A DNA stretch of 49,368 bases from CAVPLU01 sp050012535 (GTDB taxonomy: Archaea; Thermoproteota; Bathyarchaeia; 40CM-2-53-6), in NCBI GenBank assembly GCA_050012535.1, contig JBEKGZ010000003.1, forward strand, positions 1 to 49,368. Direction: 5' to 3'. Shown one piece after another: positions 8,489 through 16,702 of the stretch. Within the stretch, counting starts at the first letter, position 1. Each line of letters starts with the position of its first letter. Under the pieces are notes generated by a model. It was not told the DNA's origin, ran no database searches, and saw only the letters and a program-made list of their open reading frames with translations. A program made the translations under genes and the position numbers.

Positions 8489-9647
8489 TCAAACGCAGTT
8501 CGAGTTCGCTACGGCAGCACGGATACTTTTCGGGACAGGTGCACTACGCCAAGTCGGACCAATCGCAGCCGAAATGGGTCGGCGCGCTCTGGTCGTGACC
8601 GGGCGGACATCAGCACGCGCTGGTTCTCTGCTTGATGAACTCGCCACGCACGGAATCGAGAATACCCTGTTCCATGTGGTCGGCGAGCCAACAACAGCTG
8701 CTGTCCGCGAGGCCACCGAGCGTGCGAGAAATGCGAATTGTCATCTGGTCATTGGGTTCGGCGGGGGCAGCTCGCTTGATGTTGGCAAGGCTGCTGCTGT
8801 ACTGCTTACGAACGAGGGCGATCCCGAGGACTATTTGGAAGTTGTCGGCAAAGGGAAACAACTGACGCACCAATCGGCACCTTATATTGCTATCCCGACG
8901 ACCGCAGGAACCGGTTCTGAGGTAACTCGCAATGCGGTGCTAACTTCACCCCTGCATGGCGTTAAGGCTAGCATGCGGAGCTCACTCATGCTACCCAGAG
9001 TCGCGTTAGTTGACCCCGAGGTCATGTATGATCTTCCGCCGGAAATCACCGCCAGCACCGGGCTGGATGCGCTCACTCAACTGATAGAACCATACACGTC
9101 CGGTCGAGCTAACCCGATCACCGATACGTTGTGCCGCGACGGGATACATCGAGTCGCCCGCTCGCTTGCTCGTGCATTTGAGAATGGCGATGATCTCGCC
9201 GCACGCGAGGACATGGCCTTGGCGAGTCTCTTCGGAGGACTTGCACTGGCCAACGCCGGGCTCGGTGTAGTGCACGGCCTTGCTGGACCGATTGGTGGGA
9301 AGTTTTCTGCGCCACACGGTTCGATCTGCGCAGGTCTCCTGCCGTACGCCATGGAAGTCAACGTCGCGGCAATACGGCAGCGACTGCCTGCCAGCGAGGC
9401 CTTGCGACGCTATGAGGAGATAGCTCAAACCCTAACCGGCAGCGGGACCGCCAAAGCAAGCGACGGCGTAGAATGGGTGAAGGAGTTGCGTAGGACTCTG
9501 CGAATTCCATCACTCGCGGCGTATGGCGTGCGATCAGGTGATTTCCCGGAACTGATCGAAAGAGCAGACCGTGCAAGCAGCACGAAGGGGAATCCAATCC
9601 GACTGACCAAGGACGAGATGCTGCAGATACTATCGCGAGCTTTGTAA
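8472..9647 (+). CDS. Iron-containing alcohol dehydrogenase (class III, maleylacetate-reductase-like)
   Basis: An NAD(P)-dependent dehydrogenase of the iron-type family that interconverts an alcohol and a carbonyl compound. The dinucleotide site is GFGGGSSLDVGKAAA, the next motif is IPTTAGTGSEVTRNAV, and metal ligands lie in TGLDALTQ, VVHGLAG and APHGSIC. The position normally held by His (DxxxH) is Gln here. I chose the TTG at 8472, which overlaps the upstream ABM gene by 17 bp; an ATG at 8457 in the same frame is the alternative. The pair with the ABM protein suggests joint metabolism of an aromatic or small carbonyl compound. Substrate cannot be read from the sequence. Confidence 0.87.
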   Translation, partial: TKSGDSQTQFEFATAARILFGTGALRQVGPIAAEMGRRALVVTGRTSARAGSLLDELATHGIENTLFHVVGEPTTAAVREATERARNANCHLVIGFGGGSSLDVGKAAAVLLTNEGDPEDYLEVVGKGKQLTHQSAPYIAIPTTAGTGSEVTRNAVLTSPLHGVKASMRSSLMLPRVALVDPEVMYDLPPEITASTGLDALTQLIEPYTSGRANPITDTLCRDGIHRVARSLARAFENGDDLAAREDMALASLFGGLALANAGLGVVHGLAGPIGGKFSAPHGSICAGLLPYAMEVNVAAIRQRLPASEALRRYEEIAQTLTGSGTAKASDGVEWVKELRRTLRIPSLAAYGVRSGDFPELIERADRASSTKGNPIRLTKDEMLQILSRAL

Positions 9648-9734
9648 GAAGAACTCGCAGTTATGGTCGTGAAGTCCGGCATATCAAACAACAAATTCGT
9701 CAAACGACTTAGCAAGATTCGGTGATGATCGCCC

Positions 9735-9965
9735 ATGCAAGATGTCTGCCCGATCTGTAATGGCACTGTGTTTGAAGAATCACGATTCTGCAAGCAGCAC
9801 GGTCGAGCCAACATGCAGGTGGAAACGGCCTTCGGGAAATGGAAGTCAGCTTACGGGGATCAACTCGACAAGAATGCGTTTCTTGGACGGGTCCTGCAAC
9901 TTCCCGAAACAGGGCAGAAGGTGAAAGAAGTCATCCGCTTTGTTCTGGAGAAGGAAACATCCTGA
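9735..9965 (+). CDS. Small zinc-binding protein upstream of topoisomerase, 76 aa
   Basis: The N-terminus CPICNGTVFEESRFCKQHG gives a CxxC pair and a CxxH pair, enough for one zinc site. The rest is predicted helical (VETAFGKWKSAYG, then KVKEVIRFVLEKE). It is not a named family that I can recall with certainty. Its stop codon TGA (9963-9965) overlaps the proposed CTG start of topoisomerase IA, so the two are almost certainly co-translated, and a role as a topoisomerase accessory or in DNA handling is a fair guess. The ATG at 9735 is the only sensible start. Confidence 0.75.
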   Translation: MQDVCPICNGTVFEESRFCKQHGRANMQVETAFGKWKSAYGDQLDKNAFLGRVLQLPETGQKVKEVIRFVLEKETS

Positions 9966-12022
9966 TCACCGTACTCGTCGTAACCGAGAAACCGGATGCA
10001 GCGGTCCATGTTGCTGAAGCGCTTCACACGAAAGGAGAGCCCAAGAAGTTCATCTTCAAGGGGGTTCCGATGTACGAGGCCGAACGTGCCTCGGAAAGGC
10101 TGTTAGTATGCTCAGCGCTCGGTCACCTGTACAAAGTTGACCAGACCGGCCGCTCCCGGCACAGAGACTATCCTGTCTGGGAATACGACTGGAAGCCAAT
10201 CCACGCAGCTGAGCGCAACCGTGAAAGACAGGAGAAGTGGCTGAATGCCATCACCGAGATCGCGAAACAAGCCAAGGCGTTCGTAAATGCTTGCGATTTT
10301 GATGTGGAAGGCTCGCTCATAGGGTACATGATCCTGAAGTACGCATGTGCAGGAGCGGACGCCAAAGCCAAGCGAATGAAGTTCAGCACGCTTACTCGTG
10401 AAGAGCTACAGTACGCCTACGAGCACATGCTTCCGCAACTTGATTTCCCTCTCATTAACGCTGGGATCTGTCGTCACGAAGTTGACTGGCTCTACGGGAT
10501 CAACCTCTCCCGTGCCCTAACGGAGTCGGCGAGGAAATCCAGCGGAAGATACGCAACTCTAAGTACAGGGCGTGTCCAAGGACCTACGCTAAGATTTGTC
10601 GTTGATCGGGAACAGGAAATCGAGACGTTCGTCCCTCTGCCATATTGGGATATTCAGGCCATTGTGGAAATCGACGGAGAGAAACTGCGCGCGGAATTTG
10701 AGATCGAAAGGTTCAGTGTCAAGACGGAGGCCGAAAACGTTGTATCGCTCTCAGATGGCAGAGAGGGGTTAGTAGAGGAAATCGAATCCAAGGTCGTTTC
10801 GCTTGCTCCCCCGTTCCCGTTTGATCTGTCTTCGCTCCAAACAGAAGCGTATAGGCACTTTAGAATTACGCCACGCCACAGCCTCGGAATTGCCGAGCGT
10901 CTCTACCTTGATGCTCTACTCTCCTATCCCAGAACTTCGAGCCAGAAACTGCCCGCGTCGATCGGTTATCAAAGAGTTCTCCAAGGTCTAAGCAGAGACC
11001 CGAACTACTCGCAGTCTGCAACGAAGCTATTGAGTCAGAAGAATCTTCACCCAAACGAAGGTAAGAAGGCTGACCCGGCCCATCCGGCAGTATACCCGAC
11101 CGGCACGATGCCGCGACGATCTCTTGAACTCAAAGAATCGAAGCTGTACGACTTAATCGTAAAGCGCTTCATGGCAACCTTCGCGCCACCAGCAACCCGG
11201 GAGACGGTGAAACTCACAATCAAGGTGAACAATCTAAGATTCTACCTAAGAGGCTCCCGCATCATGATCGCAGGCTGGATCGACTTCTACAAACCGTACG
11301 CGAAGTTCGACGACGTCAACCTCCCTCAACTTGGCAAAGGTACTCGCGTGAAGTTTCTCTCCGTCGAGGCTGTTGAGAAGTTCTCGCAGCCTCCGCCGAG
11401 ATACAACCCAAGCAGCTTGCTACGGGAAATGGAAATCAGCGAGATAGGGACAAAAGCTACGCGAGCTGAGATAATTGAGACTTTGGTCCGGAGAGCATAC
11501 ATCCGTGGGGACAAGATCGAGGTCACTCCTCTTGGAGTTCACATAGTCGACGTTCTTGAGAAGTTCTGTCCGAGAGTCCTAGACGTGGCGTTCACTCGGG
11601 AGCTCGAAGAGATGATGGAGAACATCGAACTCGGGAAGGAAGAAAAGCAGCATGTGGTCAGCGAAGCGATCAATCACTTGAGACCAATCATGGAGGAATT
11701 GAAGGCTCACGAGCAAGAGGTAGGCGAACAGCTAAGTCAAACAATCAAGCAAGCCCGGATCGCAGAGATGACCCTATCCGTTGCATGCCCAAGATGTGGT
11801 CGCGGATTGCATGTTGTCAAGAGTCGGAAGAGTGGGAAGAGGTTCATCGGATGCCTCGGGAAGTGGGAAGGAGGGTGTGACTTCGCGCTTCCGCTTCCGC
11901 AGCTCGGGACGTTGACTCTGCTTGATAGCAAGTGTAGCAAATGCGGATTCCAGCTTGTCAAGGTCGTGTCGAGAGGAAGGCGTCCGTTGGTCACGTGTCC
12001 GATGTGCTACGTCAAGAAATAG
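9962..12022 (+). CDS. topA: DNA topoisomerase IA (archaeal topo III type)
   Basis: The enzyme cuts one DNA strand and relaxes or decatenates DNA through a 5'-phosphotyrosine link. The N-terminal Toprim domain has LVVTEKPDAA with the catalytic Glu, and CDFDVEGSLIGY with the acidic metal triad. The active-site tyrosine is in SYPRTSSQKLP near residue 320. The C-terminus has two zinc-finger units (CPRCGRG...GC, and CSKCG...CPMC). There is no helicase domain, so this is not reverse gyrase. The Toprim strand begins right after the stop of the upstream gene, where no ATG, GTG or TTG exists; CTG at 9962 is the likely start. The next in-frame ATG upstream (9839) would add about 40 residues read out of frame from the small zinc gene. 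Confidence 0.92.
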   Translation: MITVLVVTEKPDAAVHVAEALHTKGEPKKFIFKGVPMYEAERASERLLVCSALGHLYKVDQTGRSRHRDYPVWEYDWKPIHAAERNRERQEKWLNAITEIAKQAKAFVNACDFDVEGSLIGYMILKYACAGADAKAKRMKFSTLTREELQYAYEHMLPQLDFPLINAGICRHEVDWLYGINLSRALTESARKSSGRYATLSTGRVQGPTLRFVVDREQEIETFVPLPYWDIQAIVEIDGEKLRAEFEIERFSVKTEAENVVSLSDGREGLVEEIESKVVSLAPPFPFDLSSLQTEAYRHFRITPRHSLGIAERLYLDALLSYPRTSSQKLPASIGYQRVLQGLSRDPNYSQSATKLLSQKNLHPNEGKKADPAHPAVYPTGTMPRRSLELKESKLYDLIVKRFMATFAPPATRETVKLTIKVNNLRFYLRGSRIMIAGWIDFYKPYAKFDDVNLPQLGKGTRVKFLSVEAVEKFSQPPPRYNPSSLLREMEISEIGTKATRAEIIETLVRRAYIRGDKIEVTPLGVHIVDVLEKFCPRVLDVAFTRELEEMMENIELGKEEKQHVVSEAINHLRPIMEELKAHEQEVGEQLSQTIKQARIAEMTLSVACPRCGRGLHVVKSRKSGKRFIGCLGKWEGGCDFALPLPQLGTLTLLDSKCSKCGFQLVKVVSRGRRPLVTCPMCYVKK

Positions 12023-12027
12023 CATGC

Positions 12028-12930
12028 TCATTTGGTAGATGCAATCCTACTCCATGTTGCGTGCTGCCTGCCTTCCCGCAGATCCAGCCAAGCAAGCAGT
12101 CTGACAACAACCTCAAGCTCAAGCAGGAACATAGCGCGGACTACGCTCATCGGATGCGAGGTAGCCTCACGGATCATGGCTCGCGCCAGGATCAGAGTAT
12201 GGTCAAGAGCAATTCCTTCAACGTTCGCGAATCTTCCCATCTGTGTTTTGATCAATAGGTGCCCGTAGGTCACTCGTCGCCGCTGGGCAATGTAGTCCGG
12301 GATCGATGAAGGGACCTTGAGAACGAAGTTGGCGTTGGCCGCATGAACTACCTTAAGGCCTTTGTCTCGAGCGAGTGTGGCTATGTAGGCGTCGTCATTC
12401 ACGACCTGAGAAGGTATTCGCTCAAGAAGGCTGGTTCTGAAGCAGTACAACTCTCCCATGACGAAAGGTAGTTCACCTGTTGAGCCAAGTTCAGTCATCG
12501 TCTGTCGCATGACTCGCCATATGATCGCTGCAGACTTGGCAACTGTCCCGTTCTCAGAGTTCTCAACAACTGGCAATCCGCCCACGACAGCAACTCTCTC
12601 ATCCGAGATTGCTTCTAGGATTTCACCAATGGAATCCTTGGGGAGTCTTATGTCGGCGCTCACAAGCACGAGGAGCTCGACGAGACAGTTTGCCAGGATA
12701 ATGTTGATTGCGTTTGTCTTGCCAGCTCGATTCTTCTCTTCAATGAGTTCGACTTTGGGATTCGAGTTCGCGATGTCACGAACAATGCTCACAGTATTGT
12801 CAGTGCACCCGGATGCGACCACGACCACTCTCGCGCCTTGAGGCAGATCCTTCTGGTCCAGAATATCCCCGAGTAGCGTCTTGATTTTTCTCTCTTCATT
12901 GTATGCACAGACCCCGATAGTCAAGTTCAT
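12028..12930 (-). CDS. Glycosyltransferase family 2
   Basis: A GT-A fold glycosyltransferase of about 300 residues. The nucleotide-sugar binding start is TIGVCAYNEERKI, followed by VVVASGCTDNTVSIV, and the DxD-type metal site is in LVSADIRLP. There is no clear membrane bundle, but the C-terminal helix around RAMFLLELEVVVRLLAWL is hydrophobic and may associate with the membrane. The acceptor is unknown. It is divergent from the two following glycosyltransferases, with a 220-bp intergenic region between them, so the three probably form one surface-glycan or glycolipid locus. It converges on topoisomerase with five bases between stops. Confidence 0.88.
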   Translation of the reverse strand: MNLTIGVCAYNEERKIKTLLGDILDQKDLPQGARVVVVASGCTDNTVSIVRDIANSNPKVELIEEKNRAGKTNAINIILANCLVELLVLVSADIRLPKDSIGEILEAISDERVAVVGGLPVVENSENGTVAKSAAIIWRVMRQTMTELGSTGELPFVMGELYCFRTSLLERIPSQVVNDDAYIATLARDKGLKVVHAANANFVLKVPSSIPDYIAQRRRVTYGHLLIKTQMGRFANVEGIALDHTLILARAMIREATSHPMSVVRAMFLLELEVVVRLLAWLDLREGRQHATWSRIASTK

Positions 12931-13122
12931 GGGCGTGCCTCAAGGGGCCACCGCCTCTCATGCGGACCCAGTGAAAAGGGAAGCCAACACGCTTATCAAT
13001 AGAACTCTGACGCGGGAGCTTGCCCACAACGGGAACCGGTCTGTGGCACTCGGAGGCCCGGGAGCGGTTCCCTGCTTGTATAGAGGTAGGCCGGTCGAGT
13101 CATCAAGGCGACGGCTCGGAAC

Positions 13123-13130
13123 TTTTATGT
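13123..13130 (+). promoter_or_regulatory. TATA box before the processive glycosyltransferase
   Basis: TTTTATGT ends about 21 bp before the GTG at 13151, so the predicted transcript starts at or very near the first codon. The mRNA is probably leaderless. Confidence 0.5.
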
Positions 13131-13150
13131 AGAGTTCGACGTGCTGGAAT

Positions 13151-14491
13151 GTGTCGGTCGTAGATTGGTGGAGTCTCCTGTCGGCCTTCGCGTTTTCATC
13201 TCTCAATTTGTCGCAACAGATTGTTCTGGTGCTTTCCGCAGTAGTCTCCGGATTGCTCGGAATCTATGCCATCCATGTTTGGTTGCTTACGTTGTTGGCA
13301 TTTCGGAGGAGAACACCTAAGGTGGCCGTGTCTCCGGCTGTTTGGCCATCTGTGTCCGTGCATCTGCCGGTCTATAACGAGAAGCGGGTCATAGCGAGGT
13401 TGCTTGATTCAGTCCTTGCATTTGACTATCCTCGTGACAAGCTTGAGGTCATAGTGGTTGACGATTCAACTGATGACACACCACACCTTCTTCAATCCTA
13501 CCGAGAGAGGTATCCGGAGCTCATTACGATAGTACATCGGGAGAACCGCGATGGATTCAAAGCAGGTGCGTTGCAAGCAGCTCTGGATAGGACCAGAGGC
13601 GAGTTCTTCGTTCTCTTCGACGCTGACCACGTGCCCGCCCATAATTTCTTGAGAATGATGGTTCCATACCTGTGTTCTGACAATATGGCGGCATTCGTGC
13701 AGGCGCGTCAAAGCTACCTGCATGATGTTGATTCGTGGGTGGCACGTGCTCTCGGCTTAGGGACCGATGCCTATGCGTTCGTTGATCAGGAGGCTCGATT
13801 CTCGGCTGATCTTCTCACGCACTTTAGTGGTAGTGGTGGCGTCTTCAGGAAGACACCAGTGGTCGACGTGGGAGGGTGGAGTTCGGACACGCTTGCTGAA
13901 GATCTGGATTTGTCAATACGTCTACGTTTGCGTGGTTGGCGTTGGGTGTACGACAGATCGATTGAATGTCCCGGCGAGCTTCCCGCCTCGTTCACAGTTC
14001 TTCGCCGACAGCAGTTTAGGTGGGCCAGCGGTTTCGCAGGTTGTCTAAGCAAACACCTACGGAATCTGGTCACGACTAATCAGATGTCACTGATGCAAAA
14101 GGGAGAGGCTATGATCTACTTATCGGGATACGTTGCTTCTCCCCTGATCGCTATTGGTGTTGTTCTTGCGATTCTCTATTGTCTTGTGTTCCCACTAGAT
14201 TTCGTATTGAATGGGTTCTGGCACAATGACTTAGCTGCGTTCACGGTCGTGATGTCTGCACTAATCTACACAGCACCACTGGCGATGTTCTCGGTAGCGG
14301 TGCATAGATCCACGAATGGCTGGCCGGAGAGGATGAGGCGTTTATCAGACCTGTTATGTCTGGGGGTCCTCTCTGTGGGGATCTTCCTGACAAGCGCCAG
14401 AGCGGTAGTAAGTGGCTTTCTTAACAGAGCTACTTACTTCCACAGAACACCAAAACGAGGTTTCGCGACAGTGTCGAAGTCAGGTGCGTGA
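13151..14491 (+). CDS. Membrane glycosyltransferase family 2 (cellulose-synthase-like)
   Basis: A processive-type GT2 enzyme. A membrane segment at residues 25-52 precedes the catalytic domain, whose signs are VSVHLPVYNEKRVI, VIVVDDSTDDT, the DxD in LFDADHVP, the acceptor-site EDLD, and the QxxRW motif as QQFRWASGF. The C-terminal part has about four more membrane helices. Such proteins polymerise or transfer sugars across or at the membrane. At 446 residues it is the size of the bacterial CslA/BcsA-like short forms, without a PilZ domain. The GTG start at 13151 sits at a predicted transcript start. Its stop overlaps the next gene by four bases, so the two are one transcription unit. Confidence 0.9.
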   Translation: MSVVDWWSLLSAFAFSSLNLSQQIVLVLSAVVSGLLGIYAIHVWLLTLLAFRRRTPKVAVSPAVWPSVSVHLPVYNEKRVIARLLDSVLAFDYPRDKLEVIVVDDSTDDTPHLLQSYRERYPELITIVHRENRDGFKAGALQAALDRTRGEFFVLFDADHVPAHNFLRMMVPYLCSDNMAAFVQARQSYLHDVDSWVARALGLGTDAYAFVDQEARFSADLLTHFSGSGGVFRKTPVVDVGGWSSDTLAEDLDLSIRLRLRGWRWVYDRSIECPGELPASFTVLRRQQFRWASGFAGCLSKHLRNLVTTNQMSLMQKGEAMIYLSGYVASPLIAIGVVLAILYCLVFPLDFVLNGFWHNDLAAFTVVMSALIYTAPLAMFSVAVHRSTNGWPERMRRLSDLLCLGVLSVGIFLTSARAVVSGFLNRATYFHRTPKRGFATVSKSGA

Positions 14492-15222
14492 GGATGGGTT
14501 GGATGTCTAGGATCTGTGTCACGATTCCCACGTATAACGAGCATGAGAATATTTCAAAGTTGATACCCACACTCCTCCATGTCTTCGAGGACAACGGGAT
14601 AGATGGATGGGTGCTTGTGGTGGATGACTCGAGCCCAGACGGAACCGGTGATATTGTGGAAGCGTTGTCTCGGGAGCATCCGAGCATTCGGGTAATGCAC
14701 AGAAAGGGAAAGCTGGGACTCGGAAGCGCCTACAAAGACGCATTTCGTGAAGCACTAATGGATCGTGATACTGACTTCGTCGTCGAGATGGATGCTGACC
14801 TATCACATGACCCTGTCTATCTCCCCGCCATCCTGCAAGGCGCTCAGCGCTCCGGCGGAGTCGGACTTGGATCACGCTACGTGAAGGGAGGACGCATTGT
14901 CGGCTGGCCCATGAAGAGAAAGATCGTAAGCTGGGGCGCGAACTTCCTCACTCGCGTAATTCTCGGCATACCCGTCAAAGATGCGACGAGTGGGTACAGA
15001 GCGTTCACAAGAGATGCTCTTAGTAAGATCGGGTATGCAGATGCCGGCACAAAGGCCTACGCTTTCCAAGTCGAAATTCTTTACAGATGTCGACGAGAAA
15101 GCTTCTCGATCGAAGAAGTACCCATCACGTTCTATGAGCGTCAGCTGGGCAAGTCGAAGCTATCAAGCGGTGACATGTTCGATTTCTTGAAGACAGTCCT
15201 TCGGCTTCGCTTCAGTTTCTGA
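14488..15222 (+). CDS. Polyprenol-phosphate mannosyltransferase (DPM1-like GT2)
   Basis: The enzyme probably loads a sugar, mannose or glucose, onto dolichol phosphate at the cytosolic membrane face. The signs are ICVTIPTYNEHENI, VVDDSSPDGTGDI, the DxD in VEMDADLSHDP, GSRYVKGG, and KDATSGYRAFTRDAL, all hallmarks of the DPM1 group. It is the short soluble form without a membrane tail. The GTG start overlaps the upstream stop (GTGA) by four bases; an in-frame ATG at 14494 is a second option. With its neighbour it should feed protein glycosylation or a surface polymer. Confidence 0.9.
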   Translation: MRMGWMSRICVTIPTYNEHENISKLIPTLLHVFEDNGIDGWVLVVDDSSPDGTGDIVEALSREHPSIRVMHRKGKLGLGSAYKDAFREALMDRDTDFVVEMDADLSHDPVYLPAILQGAQRSGGVGLGSRYVKGGRIVGWPMKRKIVSWGANFLTRVILGIPVKDATSGYRAFTRDALSKIGYADAGTKAYAFQVEILYRCRRESFSIEEVPITFYERQLGKSKLSSGDMFDFLKTVLRLRFSF

Positions 15223-15228
15223 AGCTTG

Positions 15229-15666
15229 CTACTTGAGCTGGCTTCGTTTGTCTATTACCAAGAGAAGCGATATGATTAAGCCCGCTGCGTACAGTACGAG
15301 TGAGGCGTTGAAGGCCGCAACCATGTCGTTCGAATACCAGCCGGCCAGTGTCACCGAGTAGAACAGTGTCGCAATTGCTTCAACGATGCCGAGCGGAAAG
15401 AGCAGCAGCGTTAGCCACAATCCAAAGCGGCGTCCAAGAAGGACTCCAATTCCAGTAGCAAGTGAGACCACGCTCAGTGCTATGAGAGGAATCAGTCCCA
15501 TGTCGTAAAGGGCAGAGAAGACAAGTCCGTAGGCGCCTAATACGAAAAATATCGCACTGGCGACGAGCAGTCCTGTCGCATGAGTACGCTCTAGACCCGC
15601 TTTTCCAGCCAACGCTTTCAACTCACGGTCGGACGCATAACACAGGGTCACGTATATCATTTTCAC
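15229..15666 (-). CDS. Hypothetical membrane protein, 145 aa
   Basis: After about 30 polar residues there are four hydrophobic helices: residues 32-52, 58-78, 84-108 and 120-140. A basic end DKRSQLK follows. Nothing recognisable is present beyond this. It converges on the dolichol-sugar transferase gene with six bases between the stops, so it is not in that operon. It may belong to a broad group of small membrane proteins with helix pairs ending in glycine-rich turns (LVASAIFFVLGAYG), but no name is justified. The start at 15666 (MKMIYV) could move one Met inwards. Confidence 0.65.
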   Translation of the reverse strand: MKMIYVTLCYASDRELKALAGKAGLERTHATGLLVASAIFFVLGAYGLVFSALYDMGLIPLIALSVVSLATGIGVLLGRRFGLWLTLLLFPLGIVEAIATLFYSVTLAGWYSNDMVAAFNASLVLYAAGLIISLLLVIDKRSQLK

Positions 15667-15758
15667 TCATAGGCACGACCGGCTGGAGGTGGGCAAGCTT
15701 CTTCCTCCAGTGTGTAACTCCCTTCAAAAATGAACAAATAGCGCGATGATGTGCAGAG

Positions 15759-16700
15759 TTGTGCAATGTCGCACCATGCGAGCTGGTACCGTTGGTTCCG
15801 GACCAAATTGAATTGCATGTTTCCCGATCTCAGATCTTCTCGGGATTCACGAGATCGTTTGACGAGGCGGAATTCGTTCTTTTCGGAGTGCCCTTCGACA
15901 AGACGAGCACCTACCGGGCTGGCTCCAAGTATGCCCCGGCAGCCATTCGAGAGGCTTCATTGAACATAGAGACGTACAGTTTCCGTTCCAAACTCGATCT
16001 TGAGGATGTGCGCATCTGCGACATAGGTGATCTGCACGTTGTCGATTCCGTCGATGAAACGTTGCGTCGTTTATCGGTTGTGGAACACGAGATCCTCAAG
16101 GCGTCAAAGATCCCTATTGCCATTGGTGGCGAGCACACAATCACGTTCGGTGCAATTCGCTCTTTCCCAAGAGATGTCGGCATCGTATGTTTCGATGCTC
16201 ACGCGGACATGCGAGATGAATACATGGGCGAGAAGCTAATGCACGCAACGTTCCTCAGGAGAATCATCGAAAGCGTTGGCTCGGATAGGATTGTACACAT
16301 CGGGCTAAGGGCGGTGTGCAGGGAAGAACTTGCCTTCATTGAGAAGAACCATGTAAGGCACTTTTCTATGCAGGAGCTCAAAGGCCATGGCCAAGAGGAA
16401 GATGCCAGGAATATTCGACGGGCGGTCTCTGAATTCGAGAAGCTGTATGTAACAATTGACATGGACGCTTTCGATCCAGGGTTTGCTCCAGGAGTTGGAA
16501 ATCCAGAGCCGGACGGCATGTGGCCTGACCTCTTCTTCACCATTCTGACAGGACTCTGCGATGAAAGGGTGGCTGGACTAGACCTTGTCGAGCTTTCTCC
16601 GAACTGCGACAATGGAGTGACTGCGCCGCTTGCTGCGAAAGTGCTCTTCGAAGCGATCTGTGCAGTCGAGTCGGCAAAGGGCAAGACCGCGGGAAAATAG
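15759..16700 (+). CDS. speB: Agmatinase / arginase-family ureohydrolase
   Basis: A binuclear manganese hydrolase that should split agmatine into putrescine and urea, part of polyamine synthesis. All metal-site motifs are visible: GGEHTIT, CFDAHADMRDEY, TIDMDAFDP and LVELSPNCD. The start of the fold, FVLFGVPFDKTSTYRAGSK, follows about 40 residues. The family length (about 300) agrees with 313. DAHADMRDEY with a nearby Met-His is closer to agmatinase than arginase, but the substrate is inferred. The GTG start at 15759 is one choice; alternatives within the first ten codons cannot be excluded. It is convergent with the RNA methyltransferase, two bases apart. Confidence 0.9.
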   Translation: MCNVAPCELVPLVPDQIELHVSRSQIFSGFTRSFDEAEFVLFGVPFDKTSTYRAGSKYAPAAIREASLNIETYSFRSKLDLEDVRICDIGDLHVVDSVDETLRRLSVVEHEILKASKIPIAIGGEHTITFGAIRSFPRDVGIVCFDAHADMRDEYMGEKLMHATFLRRIIESVGSDRIVHIGLRAVCREELAFIEKNHVRHFSMQELKGHGQEEDARNIRRAVSEFEKLYVTIDMDAFDPGFAPGVGNPEPDGMWPDLFFTILTGLCDERVAGLDLVELSPNCDNGVTAPLAAKVLFEAICAVESAKGKTAGK

Positions 16701-16702
16701 GT

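Noticed and set aside
9663..9725. A 20-residue frame between the dehydrogenase and the zinc protein
   Set aside because: Too short and without any recognised pattern.
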